Notes: generated by a model not told the origin, from the sequence alone. A DNA stretch of 64,000 nt from an uncultured Bacteroidales bacterium (GCA_902793405.1 CADBDH010000010.1:62001-126000), one strand, 5' to 3'; positions 17,687-25,891 are shown, numbered from the stretch's first letter. Made by a program: numbers and translations.

Positions 17687-19620
17687 TATTTCTTTTTGGG
17701 TTTTTGGTCCTTGGACAGTTTCAGGTTCTTGTAGGAGGACTGGTTCTTTTTGACTTTGAGTTTGACGGTCTGGTAAAGGTTCTCGCCTCCATAGTAGAAC
17801 TCCAGCCTATACTTGTCGGGCACCAGGTTGGTGAACACAAACACGCCGTTGTCAAGGTCATCGGTCGTGTAGATGCGGGTCAGCGAACCGCGGCTGTTAT
17901 ACAGGCGCAGCAGGGCGCCATTAACGGTGAGCAGATTGTCTTCGTCAAACACTCTCTTGTCTGTGTCCTGACGGGCCAGGTCCTTCCAGCGCACCGTTCC
18001 CGCGATTACGCCGTTCTTGAATTTACCCTTGCGGCCAAAGTATTCATCGATGCCCAACGACTGGTTCCAGGCCTCCAGCCAGCAGTAGCTGTCGTTCAAC
18101 AGGCGCTCACGCTCGGGCAGATAGTCATGGAACGAGCCCTCGCTCAGGAAACCCGGCAGCTTGTTGAAGCGCAGCACGCCCAGCCCCACCTTGTAGCCCC
18201 AGTCATAGAACGACCAGTCGCCGCGGCTGCGTTCGTCGGCAGTCCACACGGCCAGGTCATTCCCGTGGAGGTGCTTCATCACCAGTTTGCTCAAGTCCAG
18301 ACTGCCCTCGACAGCAGGCTTGCCGTCCCAACCGCGGTACAGGCCCAAGGGGAAGTTGACACGCTTCTCGATGCCCGTGGCATTGCTGTGGATCGACATG
18401 AAGATGTCGGCACCGCTATTGGCGGCCAGCGAGACAATCTCAAAGAGGTCCAGGTCGTCCTCGGTGAAGTTGGAGGTGCGCGAGATGGCCGTCTCGTAGC
18501 CCTTGTTGGTGAGGATTTCCTGCAGGGCGAGGCCCTTGGTCAGATTGGAGTTGGACTCATAGTAATGCAAGGTGTCCTGCTTGCCGATGACCCAGGTGGG
18601 GACATGGCGGTCGTCACTGTCGTGGCCACCGTGGCCGGGGTTGATGAACACACGCGGCACATCCTGCTTGTTGACGAGGCTCTTGACTTTCTCGGTCTTT
18701 CCCTTGCCCGATTCCTGATGCAGGAAGACCGCAGGTGCGAGATCCAGTTCCAACTGCTTGATTGTGCCGTCATAGATGAGGCTGTACACCACCTTGTTGC
18801 CTGCCACCATGGGCTGAACGGCACGTTCGTTCTGCCCCGATATCGGCTTGCACACATTGCCGTCGGCCGACAGGAGCCAGATGAACGACCCGCTGGTGCG
18901 CACGTTGCCGGCATTGCTCATGGCCACGATATAGTCATTATTATACCAGCAGGGCATCAGGAACTCGCCCAACTCGGCAAGCACATGTCCATTGAGGTCA
19001 CAGACGTACAGACCCTTGGCGGCGGCTTCAAACATCACTCGCGTGCCGTCGGGCGAGAGCGATGCCCACAGGTAGCCGTTGCTCTCCTTGACGGGCTGCA
19101 GCTCGCGCGTCGTGCCAGCATCGTCCACCAGATAGAGTTTGTCGCCACGGGTATAAGCCCAGGAGCCCACCTGCTTGCCACTGCGGTAAATCTGCCGCTC
19201 ACCGTTGATGACGACGCCACGGGAGGCACGCAAGGGCTGCACACGGCCGTGCTGGGCCTTGAGCACCACCTTGTCCTTGCCGGTCACCGGGTCATAGCAA
19301 TGGCCTGTGCGATAGACCAGGTTGTGCTTCTTGCGCTGCTGCGTCACATAATAGACCTTACCGTCATCTCCCAGGATGGCGTCAAAGCCGGGATAGCCCG
19401 TGGTGGCCACCGTCTTCACGGCACCCGTCAACAGGTTTTTCAGCACCAGGCTGGTCCCCTCGGTGGGAGAATACAGCAGCCATTGCCCGTCAAGGCTGAG
19501 CTGCGGGAAAAAGCCGCAGCTGTCGACCAGGGTCTTCACACTACCGGGTTTCACACCCGCCGCCATAGCGGCCATTGCACTCAGGCATATCGCCAATGCC
19601 AGTAACAGTCTCTTCATCAT
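17686..19620 (-). CDS. Beta-propeller / N-acetylmuramoyl-L-alanine amidase fusion
   Basis: 644 residues: signal peptide, a PD40-like propeller (about 25-300), a linker (ESGKGKTEKVKSLVNKQDV), then an Amidase_3 domain with VFINPGHGGHDSDDRH, SNLTKGLALQEIL, IFMSIHSNATG and GFLSEGSFHDYLPE, which supply the His-Glu-His zinc site and the catalytic Glu. The C-terminus has a prealbumin-like fold stretch and a basic tail (KDQKPKKK). The two halves match the two following genes separately. The amidase would free stem peptides from MurNAc outside the cytoplasm. First gene of the three-gene operon; a -7 box lies 31 bases upstream of the start. Confidence 0.88.
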   Translation of the reverse strand: MMKRLLLALAICLSAMAAMAAGVKPGSVKTLVDSCGFFPQLSLDGQWLLYSPTEGTSLVLKNLLTGAVKTVATTGYPGFDAILGDDGKVYYVTQQRKKHNLVYRTGHCYDPVTGKDKVVLKAQHGRVQPLRASRGVVINGERQIYRSGKQVGSWAYTRGDKLYLVDDAGTTRELQPVKESNGYLWASLSPDGTRVMFEAAAKGLYVCDLNGHVLAELGEFLMPCWYNNDYIVAMSNAGNVRTSGSFIWLLSADGNVCKPISGQNERAVQPMVAGNKVVYSLIYDGTIKQLELDLAPAVFLHQESGKGKTEKVKSLVNKQDVPRVFINPGHGGHDSDDRHVPTWVIGKQDTLHYYESNSNLTKGLALQEILTNKGYETAISRTSNFTEDDLDLFEIVSLAANSGADIFMSIHSNATGIEKRVNFPLGLYRGWDGKPAVEGSLDLSKLVMKHLHGNDLAVWTADERSRGDWSFYDWGYKVGLGVLRFNKLPGFLSEGSFHDYLPERERLLNDSYCWLEAWNQSLGIDEYFGRKGKFKNGVIAGTVRWKDLARQDTDKRVFDEDNLLTVNGALLRLYNSRGSLTRIYTTDDLDNGVFVFTNLVPDKYRLEFYYGGENLYQTVKLKVKKNQSSYKNLKLSKDQKPKKK

Positions 19621-19650
19621 TTCTTAATGGGTACTTTGGTTTGAATAACG

Positions 19651-19658
19651 CAAAGATA
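19651..19658 (-). promoter_or_regulatory. TATCTTTG -7 box upstream of the propeller/amidase operon
   Basis: CAAAGATA on the plus strand reads TATCTTTG on the minus strand. It lies 31 bases before the ATG at 19620. The -33 element is not clear. Confidence 0.5.
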
Positions 19659-19889
19659 GTGATTCCCACGGCAATATAAACGGATTTTTCGATTTTTTCA
19701 CAATTATTTTATCAACATAGCGGTTTGGGTTACCCGTCTACCCACACGATTTAGCATGGTGTCATGCACTTCCCGCCCGAGGCAATCGGGCCAACGAGCG
19801 ACAAGCATATAATAACCAAACCCCGCGATGTCCTACAAGGGCTCACCACAGGGTTTGACTACTCAAGTTAAAAAATGGAGAATTCTAAC

Positions 19890-20324
19890 CTATTTCTTAC
19901 GCTTCTTGGAAAGCATTTCACGAGTAAACTTTACCTCAGCTTGCTTAAGCTGGAACAATTGTTTCTTTGAGAGGATCTTTGCAAACTTATCGAAATACTT
20001 GGCTTCAATTTCCCCCTCGCGAACCCGGGTGTTGGACAAGGCAGAAGCTGCTGCCTCATAGTCCCGATCGCTGGGATTTTTCTTCTTCTCAACCTCATTG
20101 GCCAGAGCACGGGCGTTACGGTTCACCTCATAAATCTCTCTTTCCATCTGCTCATACAGGGGCATGAACTGCTTTTGCTGCGTCTGGGTCAATCCCAGCT
20201 CCTGGATAATCATCTCATGCTTCGCCTGATACATATCGGTCGCGAACCTTGTGCGGCCGTTTTGAGCCGTGACCCCGGTTGCAATGGCCACTACCAGTAT
20301 CAATATTGCAGCAATCCTTTTCAT
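19890..20324 (-). CDS. Spy/CpxP-like periplasmic protein of an ECF sigma operon
   Basis: 144 residues. Signal peptide (MKRIAAILILVVAIATGVTAQ), then a helical body with the LTxxQ-like motif LGLTQTQQKQFMPLYEQME and a lysine-rich end (MLSKKRKK). LTxxQ proteins such as Spy and CpxP are periplasmic chaperone-like sensors of envelope stress. It ends a three-gene run after an ECF sigma factor and a one-TM protein, an arrangement common in Bacteroidales. Function as a stress sensor or target of the sigma factor is inferred. Confidence 0.75.
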   Translation of the reverse strand: MKRIAAILILVVAIATGVTAQNGRTRFATDMYQAKHEMIIQELGLTQTQQKQFMPLYEQMEREIYEVNRNARALANEVEKKKNPSDRDYEAAASALSNTRVREGEIEAKYFDKFAKILSKKQLFQLKQAEVKFTREMLSKKRKK

Positions 20325-20340
20325 AGGTCAAAATTCTCCT

Positions 20341-20751
20341 TTATTTCGACTGATCTACATCAGATACATTCTCTTCGTTGCTCATAGCCACCGAGTCCTC
20401 ATAGTTGAGAATATCGTAGTCGCTCACCGAGCCGCTCATGATGAAGTCCTCGACATTGCCCTTGTCGTCGCTCAACTTCTCGGCAACGGCCCTCACGCTG
20501 TTCATGTCGCCGGATCCGTTAAGCATATTGAAGACCGACATCATGCACCACACACCAGCAAACATGGCTGCCAGGTAAACCAGCGGACGCACACGCTGCC
20601 ACATCGTGGGCTTGACATCGATGGGCGTGATCTCAACATCGGGCAGCATGTCGGCCATGCGCTTGTTGAAGTCAGCAAAGTAGTTTTCAGGCACTTTAAA
20701 GCCCGAATCCTTGCCGTATTTATTCAATATTGTGGAGTCTTCGTGTTTCAT
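20341..20751 (-). CDS. One-TM putative anti-sigma factor
   Basis: 136 residues from ATG at 20751 (MKHEDSTILNKYGKD); an upstream in-frame start would add nine residues with no conserved look. A cytoplasmic N-terminus with KVPENYFADFNKRMADML, a motif frequent in Bacteroidales proteins encoded after ECF sigma genes, is followed by one membrane segment (PLVYLAAMFAGVWCMMSVF) and an acidic periplasmic tail. It lies between the sigma gene and the Spy-like gene with short spacers. Anti-sigma function rests on position and topology; no zinc-binding ZAS motif is seen. Confidence 0.65.
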   Translation of the reverse strand: MKHEDSTILNKYGKDSGFKVPENYFADFNKRMADMLPDVEITPIDVKPTMWQRVRPLVYLAAMFAGVWCMMSVFNMLNGSGDMNSVRAVAEKLSDDKGNVEDFIMSGSVSDYDILNYEDSVAMSNEENVSDVDQSK

Positions 20752-20804
20752 AACGCTTGTTTGACTCGTTATTGTCAAAAAAGTTTAATCCGGTTAACAA
20801 AAAA

Positions 20805-21365
20805 TTATCCTGTTTCTCCCAGATACTGTTCAATTTTTTTCACAGCATGATGATATGACGCCTTCAGGGCGCCCTCGCTGGTGCCCAGAATCTCGCTCAT
20901 CTCGTCATACTTCATCTCGTCGTAGTAGCGCAGGTTGAACACCAGGCGCTGCTTCTCGGGCAGCGATGCAATCGCCTTCTGCAGATTGATTTGTGCCTCA
21001 TCGCCGTCAAACCACTCGTCGCTCTCCAACTGGTTGACCAGGAAACTCTCCTCATCGTCGATCGACATCTGGTTCATCGCTTTCTTCTTGTTGACGAATG
21101 TGATGCTCTCGTTGATGGCAATCTTATAGAGCCACGTCGACAGCTTGGCATCGCCACGGAAGTTGTCGATGCTGGTCCACGCCTTCAAGAAGGTGTTCTG
21201 CAGCACGTCGTTGGCATCGTCATGGTCGATGACCATGCGACGAATCTGCCAGTAAAGCTGCGAGCTGTAGTGCTCGATAACCTTACCGAACGCCACCTTA
21301 CACGTCGCCTGATTGCGCAACTGCTCAATCACTTGGGCCTCGTCATATTTCTCACGTGCTGCCAT
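20805..21365 (-). CDS. ECF-family RNA polymerase sigma factor
   Basis: 186 residues. Region 2: YWQIRRMVIDHDDANDVLQN and FLKAWTSIDNFRGDAKLSTW; region 4: LPEKQRLVFNLRYYDEMKYD and MSEILGTSEGALKASYHHAV. Both sigma regions are intact and the spacing is that of a standard ECF sigma factor. It heads an operon with a one-TM protein and a Spy-like protein, so an envelope-stress regulon is likely. Whether it controls the lipoprotein or amidase genes nearby cannot be told from sequence. Confidence 0.93.
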   Translation of the reverse strand: MAAREKYDEAQVIEQLRNQATCKVAFGKVIEHYSSQLYWQIRRMVIDHDDANDVLQNTFLKAWTSIDNFRGDAKLSTWLYKIAINESITFVNKKKAMNQMSIDDEESFLVNQLESDEWFDGDEAQINLQKAIASLPEKQRLVFNLRYYDEMKYDEMSEILGTSEGALKASYHHAVKKIEQYLGETG

Positions 21366-21473
21366 GAATTACTGTTTTGAGCCGTAAAGTTAGCAAAAAT
21401 TTTGCCAACAAGCCCTATTCTCGCCAATTCTTTTGCTTTTTTTATCATTTTTGCTTCTCTCCCACCCCGCCAG

Positions 21474-21509
21474 ATCCGTTAAATCCGTCATATCCGTTAT
21501 ATCCGTGTA
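21474..21509. repeat. 9-bp tandem array (ATCCGTTAT-like), four units
   Basis: ATCCGTTAA, ATCCGTCAT, ATCCGTTAT and ATCCGTGTA run without gaps downstream of the lipoprotein operon and upstream of the sigma gene. Confidence 0.8.
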
Positions 21510-21530
21510 TAAAATAATCATCCCCGCCGG

Positions 21531-21552
21531 CACGAAATGGCACCGGCGGGGA
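21531..21552 (-). terminator. GC-rich hairpin ending the lipoprotein operon
   Basis: TCCCCGCCGG and CCGGCGGGGA are perfect 10-bp arms, 22 bases after the stop at 21574 on the minus strand. The tail (TGATTATTTTAT) is only moderately T-rich. Confidence 0.6.
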
Positions 21553-21573
21553 CAACTGTAACGTCATGAATAA

Positions 21574-22404
21574 TCAATATGTGCTGGACGGGAAGAGGCT
21601 ACCCGACACATTGTACTTCAAGCCATTGCACTTGAATGAGCCCTTAATGGACAGGCACTGCGAATAGACATTGAATTCCACATCGGTGAGCGTGTAGAAC
21701 CCTTTGTAATTGGACTCAACCTCACCAGCGGTAATCTTGTAGCCATCGAGAGTGGGAGTCACCGTCAGGCCGCTATATCTAACCTCGGGAGCATCAACAG
21801 CGCCGTTCAAGGTGGACATGAAATTGCTGATATACAAGCTACAGGTCTCACCCTTGTCGTCGAGGACAAACACATAGGCCGACTGCTCGTGGCTGCCGTT
21901 GTTGCCATTGACCTCATTGCGCATAGCCGTGGTCGTGTAGGCATACAGCAATTGGCTGGTAATGACAAGCCTCGGACTGTTGGAACTGCTGATAGGATTG
22001 TCGTACCACAGCATACCGGTTCCCAAGTCAATGACCAAGGGAATGTAGGTGACAGCGCCATCCACTATCTCCACGTCATAAACAGTACCTTTCAGCTGCT
22101 TCATCTTCATCTCGGGGGTCTCCATCAACTGCGTCGCTCCATTCTGGTCCTTGTAAGAGGCGCTTAACTTGACGGTCATGTCGGTGTAGTTGAGCTCGAC
22201 CTTACCTGTGTTTTGCGAGAAGACGACAGTGTTGCTGTAACCGTAATTCGTATCGATCCATCGGGCGTTGAGGGCCATGGTGACGGTCTGCTTGTTGACG
22301 GGCTTGTCATCATTGTTGTTGACGGGCTCATCATCGTTGCCACAAGCGGTGAACATCGTCACAGCCAGGAGCGAAAGCAACATAATCGACAGTCTCTTCA
22401 TCAT
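21574..22404 (-). CDS. Lipoprotein, paralog 1 of a three-gene set
   Basis: 276 residues with a lipobox (LLAVTMFTACGN) and an acidic Asn/Asp-rich linker (DDEPVNNNDDKPVNK), as in surface-exported Bacteroidales lipoproteins. The body is beta-rich. Blocks VVFSQNTGKVELNYTDMTVK, ETPEMKMKQLKGTVYDVE, ESNYKGFYTLTDVEFNVY and QCLSIKGSFKCNGL recur almost unchanged in the next gene upstream. Family not recognised by name; nothing enzymatic is visible. Third gene of an operon reading leftward from about 24121. Confidence 0.75.
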   Translation of the reverse strand: MMKRLSIMLLSLLAVTMFTACGNDDEPVNNNDDKPVNKQTVTMALNARWIDTNYGYSNTVVFSQNTGKVELNYTDMTVKLSASYKDQNGATQLMETPEMKMKQLKGTVYDVEIVDGAVTYIPLVIDLGTGMLWYDNPISSSNSPRLVITSQLLYAYTTTAMRNEVNGNNGSHEQSAYVFVLDDKGETCSLYISNFMSTLNGAVDAPEVRYSGLTVTPTLDGYKITAGEVESNYKGFYTLTDVEFNVYSQCLSIKGSFKCNGLKYNVSGSLFPSSTY

Positions 22405-22452
22405 ATTTTATTGCATTGGCCGACATCAGTCGGTAGAAACTGATAACCGATA

Positions 22453-23253
22453 TCAGTTCAACGTCTTGGTTTGGAACAACGGGCCTGTCACCACATATTC
22501 CAGACCATTGCACTTGAAGGAGCCGTTGATGGACAGGCACTGTTCGTCAAGGGTGAAGTCCACGTCGGTGAGCGTGTAATAACCCTTGTAATTGGATTCC
22601 ACCGCATCTGCCGTAATCTCGTAGCCGGTAACGGTGGGGAGCAGCGTCAGGTTGACATACTCGACCATGGGCGCATCGACGTTGCCGTTCACGTTGGACA
22701 TGAAATTGCTGATCTGCAGAGTACAGGTCTCACCCTTGGAGTCAATGGCAAACAGGTAGGCCGACTTCTGGTGGATGCCGTAGTCATCGTTGTCAGGATT
22801 GGAAATTTCAGTGGTCGAGTAGGCATACAGAATCTGGGAGGTGCATACGATCTCACTCGAGGCGGTTTTGATGGAGTACCACATCATACCCGTCCCGAAG
22901 TCAACGTATCCATTAAGCGACTCCACGTTGCTGCCACCCACTTGCTGCGAGCCCGAGGCAGTAAACTCATAGACCGTAGGCGAAACGTTCTTCAACTTCA
23001 TTTCAGGGGTTGTCAGCGTAGTGGAGTGACCGTCCATATCGACGTGAGTCGAGGTGAACTTGATCACCATGTTGGTGTAATCGACTTCCACATTGGCTGT
23101 ACCTTGTGAAAACACCACTACGTCGCCTTCGATGGCGCGGCAGTTTATGGTTGAGGTGAGTTTCTGTACGGTAGAGGGCTCGTTTCCGTTGTTACAGGCA
23201 GTGAGCAACGCCATTGCCATGAGTGACAATAACAAGAATGATAGCTTTTTCAT
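22453..23253 (-). CDS. Lipoprotein, paralog 2 of a three-gene set
   Basis: 266 residues with lipobox MAMALLTACNN. It shares VVFSQGTANVEVDYTNMVIK, TTPEMKLKNVSPTVYEF, ESNYKGYYTLTDVDFTLDEQ and QCLSINGSFKCNGLEY with the downstream neighbour, so the pair is a recent tandem duplication. The spacer is 48 bases with no terminator. Function unknown; surface binding of a ligand, or self-assembly, is conceivable. Confidence 0.75.
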   Translation of the reverse strand: MKKLSFLLLSLMAMALLTACNNGNEPSTVQKLTSTINCRAIEGDVVVFSQGTANVEVDYTNMVIKFTSTHVDMDGHSTTLTTPEMKLKNVSPTVYEFTASGSQQVGGSNVESLNGYVDFGTGMMWYSIKTASSEIVCTSQILYAYSTTEISNPDNDDYGIHQKSAYLFAIDSKGETCTLQISNFMSNVNGNVDAPMVEYVNLTLLPTVTGYEITADAVESNYKGYYTLTDVDFTLDEQCLSINGSFKCNGLEYVVTGPLFQTKTLN

Positions 23254-23284
23254 TTCTCAGTAATTGATATTGATTGATTGTTGA

Positions 23285-24121
23285 TTAATAGGCGGTGTAG
23301 TCGGGATAGGTGCGACCAGTGGCGGTGACGGTAGCACTGGGACCCATCATGAAGACGGCGTCCAGGTGGTCATTCACCAGGTCGACGTCGGCATCAAACG
23401 TTATAAACGGATAGTCGGTCGTCGTCCTGTATCTCGTGAACGTGCTGTCGATGGTGGCGACATACTGGGCCGTGGTGGCAAGATTCTCGCCCGAGAACTT
23501 GAAGCCGTTGGGTGTGAGGGTATAGGGCACATTCATCGACGTGATGGTATGGAAGGACTTCAGGTCCTTGGCATGAACGATATCCATCACCTTGACAATG
23601 GCGTTATCCATGCCGGGGTTGACGGTAAACTGGTACATGACATTCTCCATCTGGGTGCTCTGGGTCGTGTCGTCATAGGCAATGGAGTTATTTGTCTTGA
23701 GGAAGAATATACTGCCAATCGTCGAGATGACACGGACACCACCGGGTGTCGTATAGATGTAACGCATCGCACCCTCGTTAAAGTCCACATAGCCACTGAA
23801 CTGGCTATTGCTGGGCGACCGCAGCTCATAGAAGCCCAGTCTCTTGGCAGTGGCCGTGAGGTCACTGAGTGTCATCGATTGCCCAGCATCACTATAGCCC
23901 AATTCCAGCGATGCCGTGTGCTTGACGGTATCCAGGACAAGCTTGTTATATGCCCTGCCCAGCCCCATGACTTCACCAGTGACGGTGTTGTACATGTGGT
24001 TAACCATCAAAGTATTGACCGTGAACACGCCGTCACCACGCTTGGGCTCATCATCGCTGCTACACGAGACAGCCAGCATGAGGGCGCCAGCCATTGCTAT
24101 CAGCAAAAAGATCTTTTTCAT
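23285..24121 (-). CDS. Lipoprotein, divergent paralog 3
   Basis: 278 residues with lipobox GALMLAVSCSSDDEP. The layout matches the two downstream lipoproteins (an N-terminal SLELGYSDAGQSMTLSDLTA strand pair, a central SGYVDFNEGAMRYIY and a C-terminal Asp-rich strand set ending TGRTYPDYTAY), but identity is low. It is probably an older duplicate. It is the first gene of the three, with a -7 box about 30 bases upstream and a terminator hairpin separating it from the next lipoprotein group. Confidence 0.7.
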   Translation of the reverse strand: MKKIFLLIAMAGALMLAVSCSSDDEPKRGDGVFTVNTLMVNHMYNTVTGEVMGLGRAYNKLVLDTVKHTASLELGYSDAGQSMTLSDLTATAKRLGFYELRSPSNSQFSGYVDFNEGAMRYIYTTPGGVRVISTIGSIFFLKTNNSIAYDDTTQSTQMENVMYQFTVNPGMDNAIVKVMDIVHAKDLKSFHTITSMNVPYTLTPNGFKFSGENLATTAQYVATIDSTFTRYRTTTDYPFITFDADVDLVNDHLDAVFMMGPSATVTATGRTYPDYTAY

Positions 24122-24149
24122 ACTTTATTACTCTTGTTTTAAAACGCTG

Positions 24150-24157
24150 CAAATTTA
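24150..24157 (-). promoter_or_regulatory. TAAATTTG -7 box upstream of lipoprotein paralog 3
   Basis: CAAATTTA on the plus strand; reads TAAATTTG on the minus strand, 29 bases before the ATG at 24121. Confidence 0.45.
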
Positions 24158-24168
24158 TATAAAAAACG

Positions 24169-24194
24169 AATGGCGCACTCAATCTTGCGCCATT
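24169..24194. terminator. Hairpin terminator between lipoprotein groups, copy 1
   Basis: AATGGCGCA and TGCGCCATT are perfect arms with an 8-base loop. T/A runs flank both sides (ATAAAAAACG before, GTAATGTTTTTT after), so it could stop transcription in either direction. A near copy lies at 25103-25130. Confidence 0.7.
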
Positions 24195-24274
24195 TGTAAT
24201 GTTTTTTATCTTAAATCTCGTTAAAACGACCTGTCTCACTCAGGAAAACGTGATTGATGGCACCGTGTGTTACT

Positions 24275-25015
24275 TCAATTAACATCAGCTACGACCTCGA
24301 TAGGAATTGTCGTTGTCAGTTTGCCAGCGTTAGAGTATTGGCCGCCATGGCAGTCAAATGAGATGGAATAGGTCATCTCCTTAACGTCAACATAGCAGTC
24401 AAAATTGGTAACAGGCATGCTGGCCACAGGCACACGAGTATTGCCACGCAACAAGAAAGGAATGATGTCTGTACCACGCAGGTAATAGGTCCTGTTATCC
24501 TTGTTAAATTCGGCAGGCGCCTTAATCAGGACATTCATGGCAGGAGACTCTGAGTCACCGATAGTGAATGTCACATTGTGCAGAAAGATTTCGCTTGAAT
24601 CCTGAAACAGATTGATATGATAGTGGATGTAGGGTTTATCTTTAACAACCGGGTCCGACCAAACGTCCACAACCTTGGGAACTTCGGCAAACGGCACTGT
24701 TACGGTAGCGTAGGTGGGTTGGCTGACCTCTTTACCCGGCTGCTGGGCAGTGGCACAGAGATTCACGGGAAAATCCTTAAAACTGCGCAGATACGTAGTG
24801 GGATTCTCAATCGGATCCTTCAGGTCTTGTGCAAAATACAGCTTCACATCACCTTCGCCAACAGCTTCGATGGTCACATAATCATCAGTTACTTTGGTTT
24901 TGATCTCGGGCGCTTTGCTGATGTTAGACTCAGGCTCGTCTCCTCCACAAGCAACGAGGGACAATCCCATGACAAGTGCAGTGGCCCAAAATACCATTGA
25001 AAATAGCTTTTTCAT
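24275..25015 (-). CDS. Lipoprotein, larger member of a second paralog pair
   Basis: 246 residues from ATG at 25015 (MKKLFSMVFWATALVMGLSLVACGGDE-type lipobox). The longer open frame upstream would run through the promoter and hairpin and is rejected. The C-terminal half (FTIGDSESPAMNVLIKAP, IIPFLLRGNTRVPVASM, SISFDCHGGQY) matches the neighbouring 156-aa lipoprotein. The extra N-terminal domain (about 30-135) is Ig-like (YVTIEAVGEGDVKLYFAQDL). Function unknown; lipoprotein at the outer membrane. Confidence 0.75.
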   Translation of the reverse strand: MKKLFSMVFWATALVMGLSLVACGGDEPESNISKAPEIKTKVTDDYVTIEAVGEGDVKLYFAQDLKDPIENPTTYLRSFKDFPVNLCATAQQPGKEVSQPTYATVTVPFAEVPKVVDVWSDPVVKDKPYIHYHINLFQDSSEIFLHNVTFTIGDSESPAMNVLIKAPAEFNKDNRTYYLRGTDIIPFLLRGNTRVPVASMPVTNFDCYVDVKEMTYSISFDCHGGQYSNAGKLTTTIPIEVVADVN

Positions 25016-25060
25016 TGTCTTTTCTTTATTTAATGATAGTTTGTATTCAGATACTCGATG

Positions 25061-25068
25061 CAAAAGTA
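25061..25068 (-). promoter_or_regulatory. TACTTTTG -7 box upstream of the 246-aa lipoprotein
   Basis: CAAAAGTA on the plus strand. It lies 46 bases before the ATG at 25015 and supports that start over the longer frame. Confidence 0.5.
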
Positions 25069-25102
25069 TGACTATTTCGTCGACAAAGATATATAAAAAA
25101 AC

Positions 25103-25130
25103 AAATAGCGCAATCAATCTTGCGCCATTT
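25103..25130. terminator. Hairpin terminator between lipoprotein genes, copy 2
   Basis: AAATAGCGCA and TGCGCCATTT pair with one A-C mismatch around ATCAATCT. The core CAATCTTGCGCCATTTGT is identical to copy 1 at 24180-24196, showing that the intergenic region was duplicated or exchanged along with the genes. Confidence 0.65.
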
Positions 25131-25163
25131 GTCATATTTATATTAATGTAATTAAGACCGGCT

Positions 25164-25634
25164 TTAATCACTCAATCGGCCAACGTCCACGAAGTTTCCG
25201 CCATGACAGTCAAACTTGATGTCATAGGTCTTAGTCAGGGTGTTGACGTTGCACAGCAGATTAGTTACCAGATAGATGGGACCAGTCAAGGGAACCATCG
25301 AGTTGCCACGCATCATGTAGGGCGTGATATTGGTGCCGGCATAGGTGTAGATTTTACCGGTATTGTCCACTGTCACAGGCGCATCGATGCGGATGTTCAT
25401 AGCGGGCGACTCAGACTCACCAATGCGGAACACGATGTTGTACAAATAGATGCTGCTGGAATCCTTATCCAGATTGATGTCAAATGTGAAATGGGGGTCC
25501 GTCTCATTCTCACAGTAACTTTTCAGATTCTGTGTAGGCTCCGGCTTCACGGGCCCGTCTTTCTCATCGCCACATGATGCAAACACCATGCTCAGCATGG
25601 CGACAGCAATAAACATGCTTAAAAATTTCTTCAT
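25164..25634 (-). CDS. Small lipoprotein, short member of the second paralog pair
   Basis: 156 residues with lipobox AMLSMVFASCGDEKDG. The body FRIGESESPAMNIRIDAP, NITPYMMRGNSMVPLTG and DIKFDCHGGNFVDVG aligns with the C-terminal half of the 246-aa neighbour, but the extra N-terminal domain is absent. A good promoter lies 66 bases upstream. Function unknown. Confidence 0.75.
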   Translation of the reverse strand: MKKFLSMFIAVAMLSMVFASCGDEKDGPVKPEPTQNLKSYCENETDPHFTFDINLDKDSSSIYLYNIVFRIGESESPAMNIRIDAPVTVDNTGKIYTYAGTNITPYMMRGNSMVPLTGPIYLVTNLLCNVNTLTKTYDIKFDCHGGNFVDVGRLSD

Positions 25635-25699
25635 AGCCTTTTCTTTTATAATTATTTAATTTATTAATTTACAGGTAGTTTAAAAATGATTCTTGTTTG

Positions 25700-25730
25700 C
25701 AAATGTACACGAAATCTCCAATCCCACAAA
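25700..25730 (-). promoter_or_regulatory. Promoter of the 156-aa lipoprotein gene
   Basis: On the minus strand TTTG (25730-25727), 19 bases, then TACATTTG (25707-25700): a full match to the Bacteroides pattern. Confidence 0.65.
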
Positions 25731-25802
25731 ATTTTCTTTGATTTTTTATGGTTTTAATTGTGCAACTGGATTTTGCGTAACCATTCATCCATTTGACCCC
25801 AC

Positions 25803-25891
25803 GCCAAGGCGCAAAGACTGGCAAAGGAGCGCGGATGCCGATCAGTTTGATTTATTTAATTCGCAGACCATCAACGTCTTCGTGCCTTAGC
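25803..25891. repeat. Imperfect inverted repeat in the lipoprotein/TonB-receptor gap
   Basis: GCCAAGGCGCAAAGAC (25803-25818) and the complement of GTCTTCGTGCCTTAGC (25876-25891) agree at 13 of 16 positions. The gap of about 305 bases (25635-25939) holds otherwise only the promoter above; no gene is seen. Confidence 0.45.
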
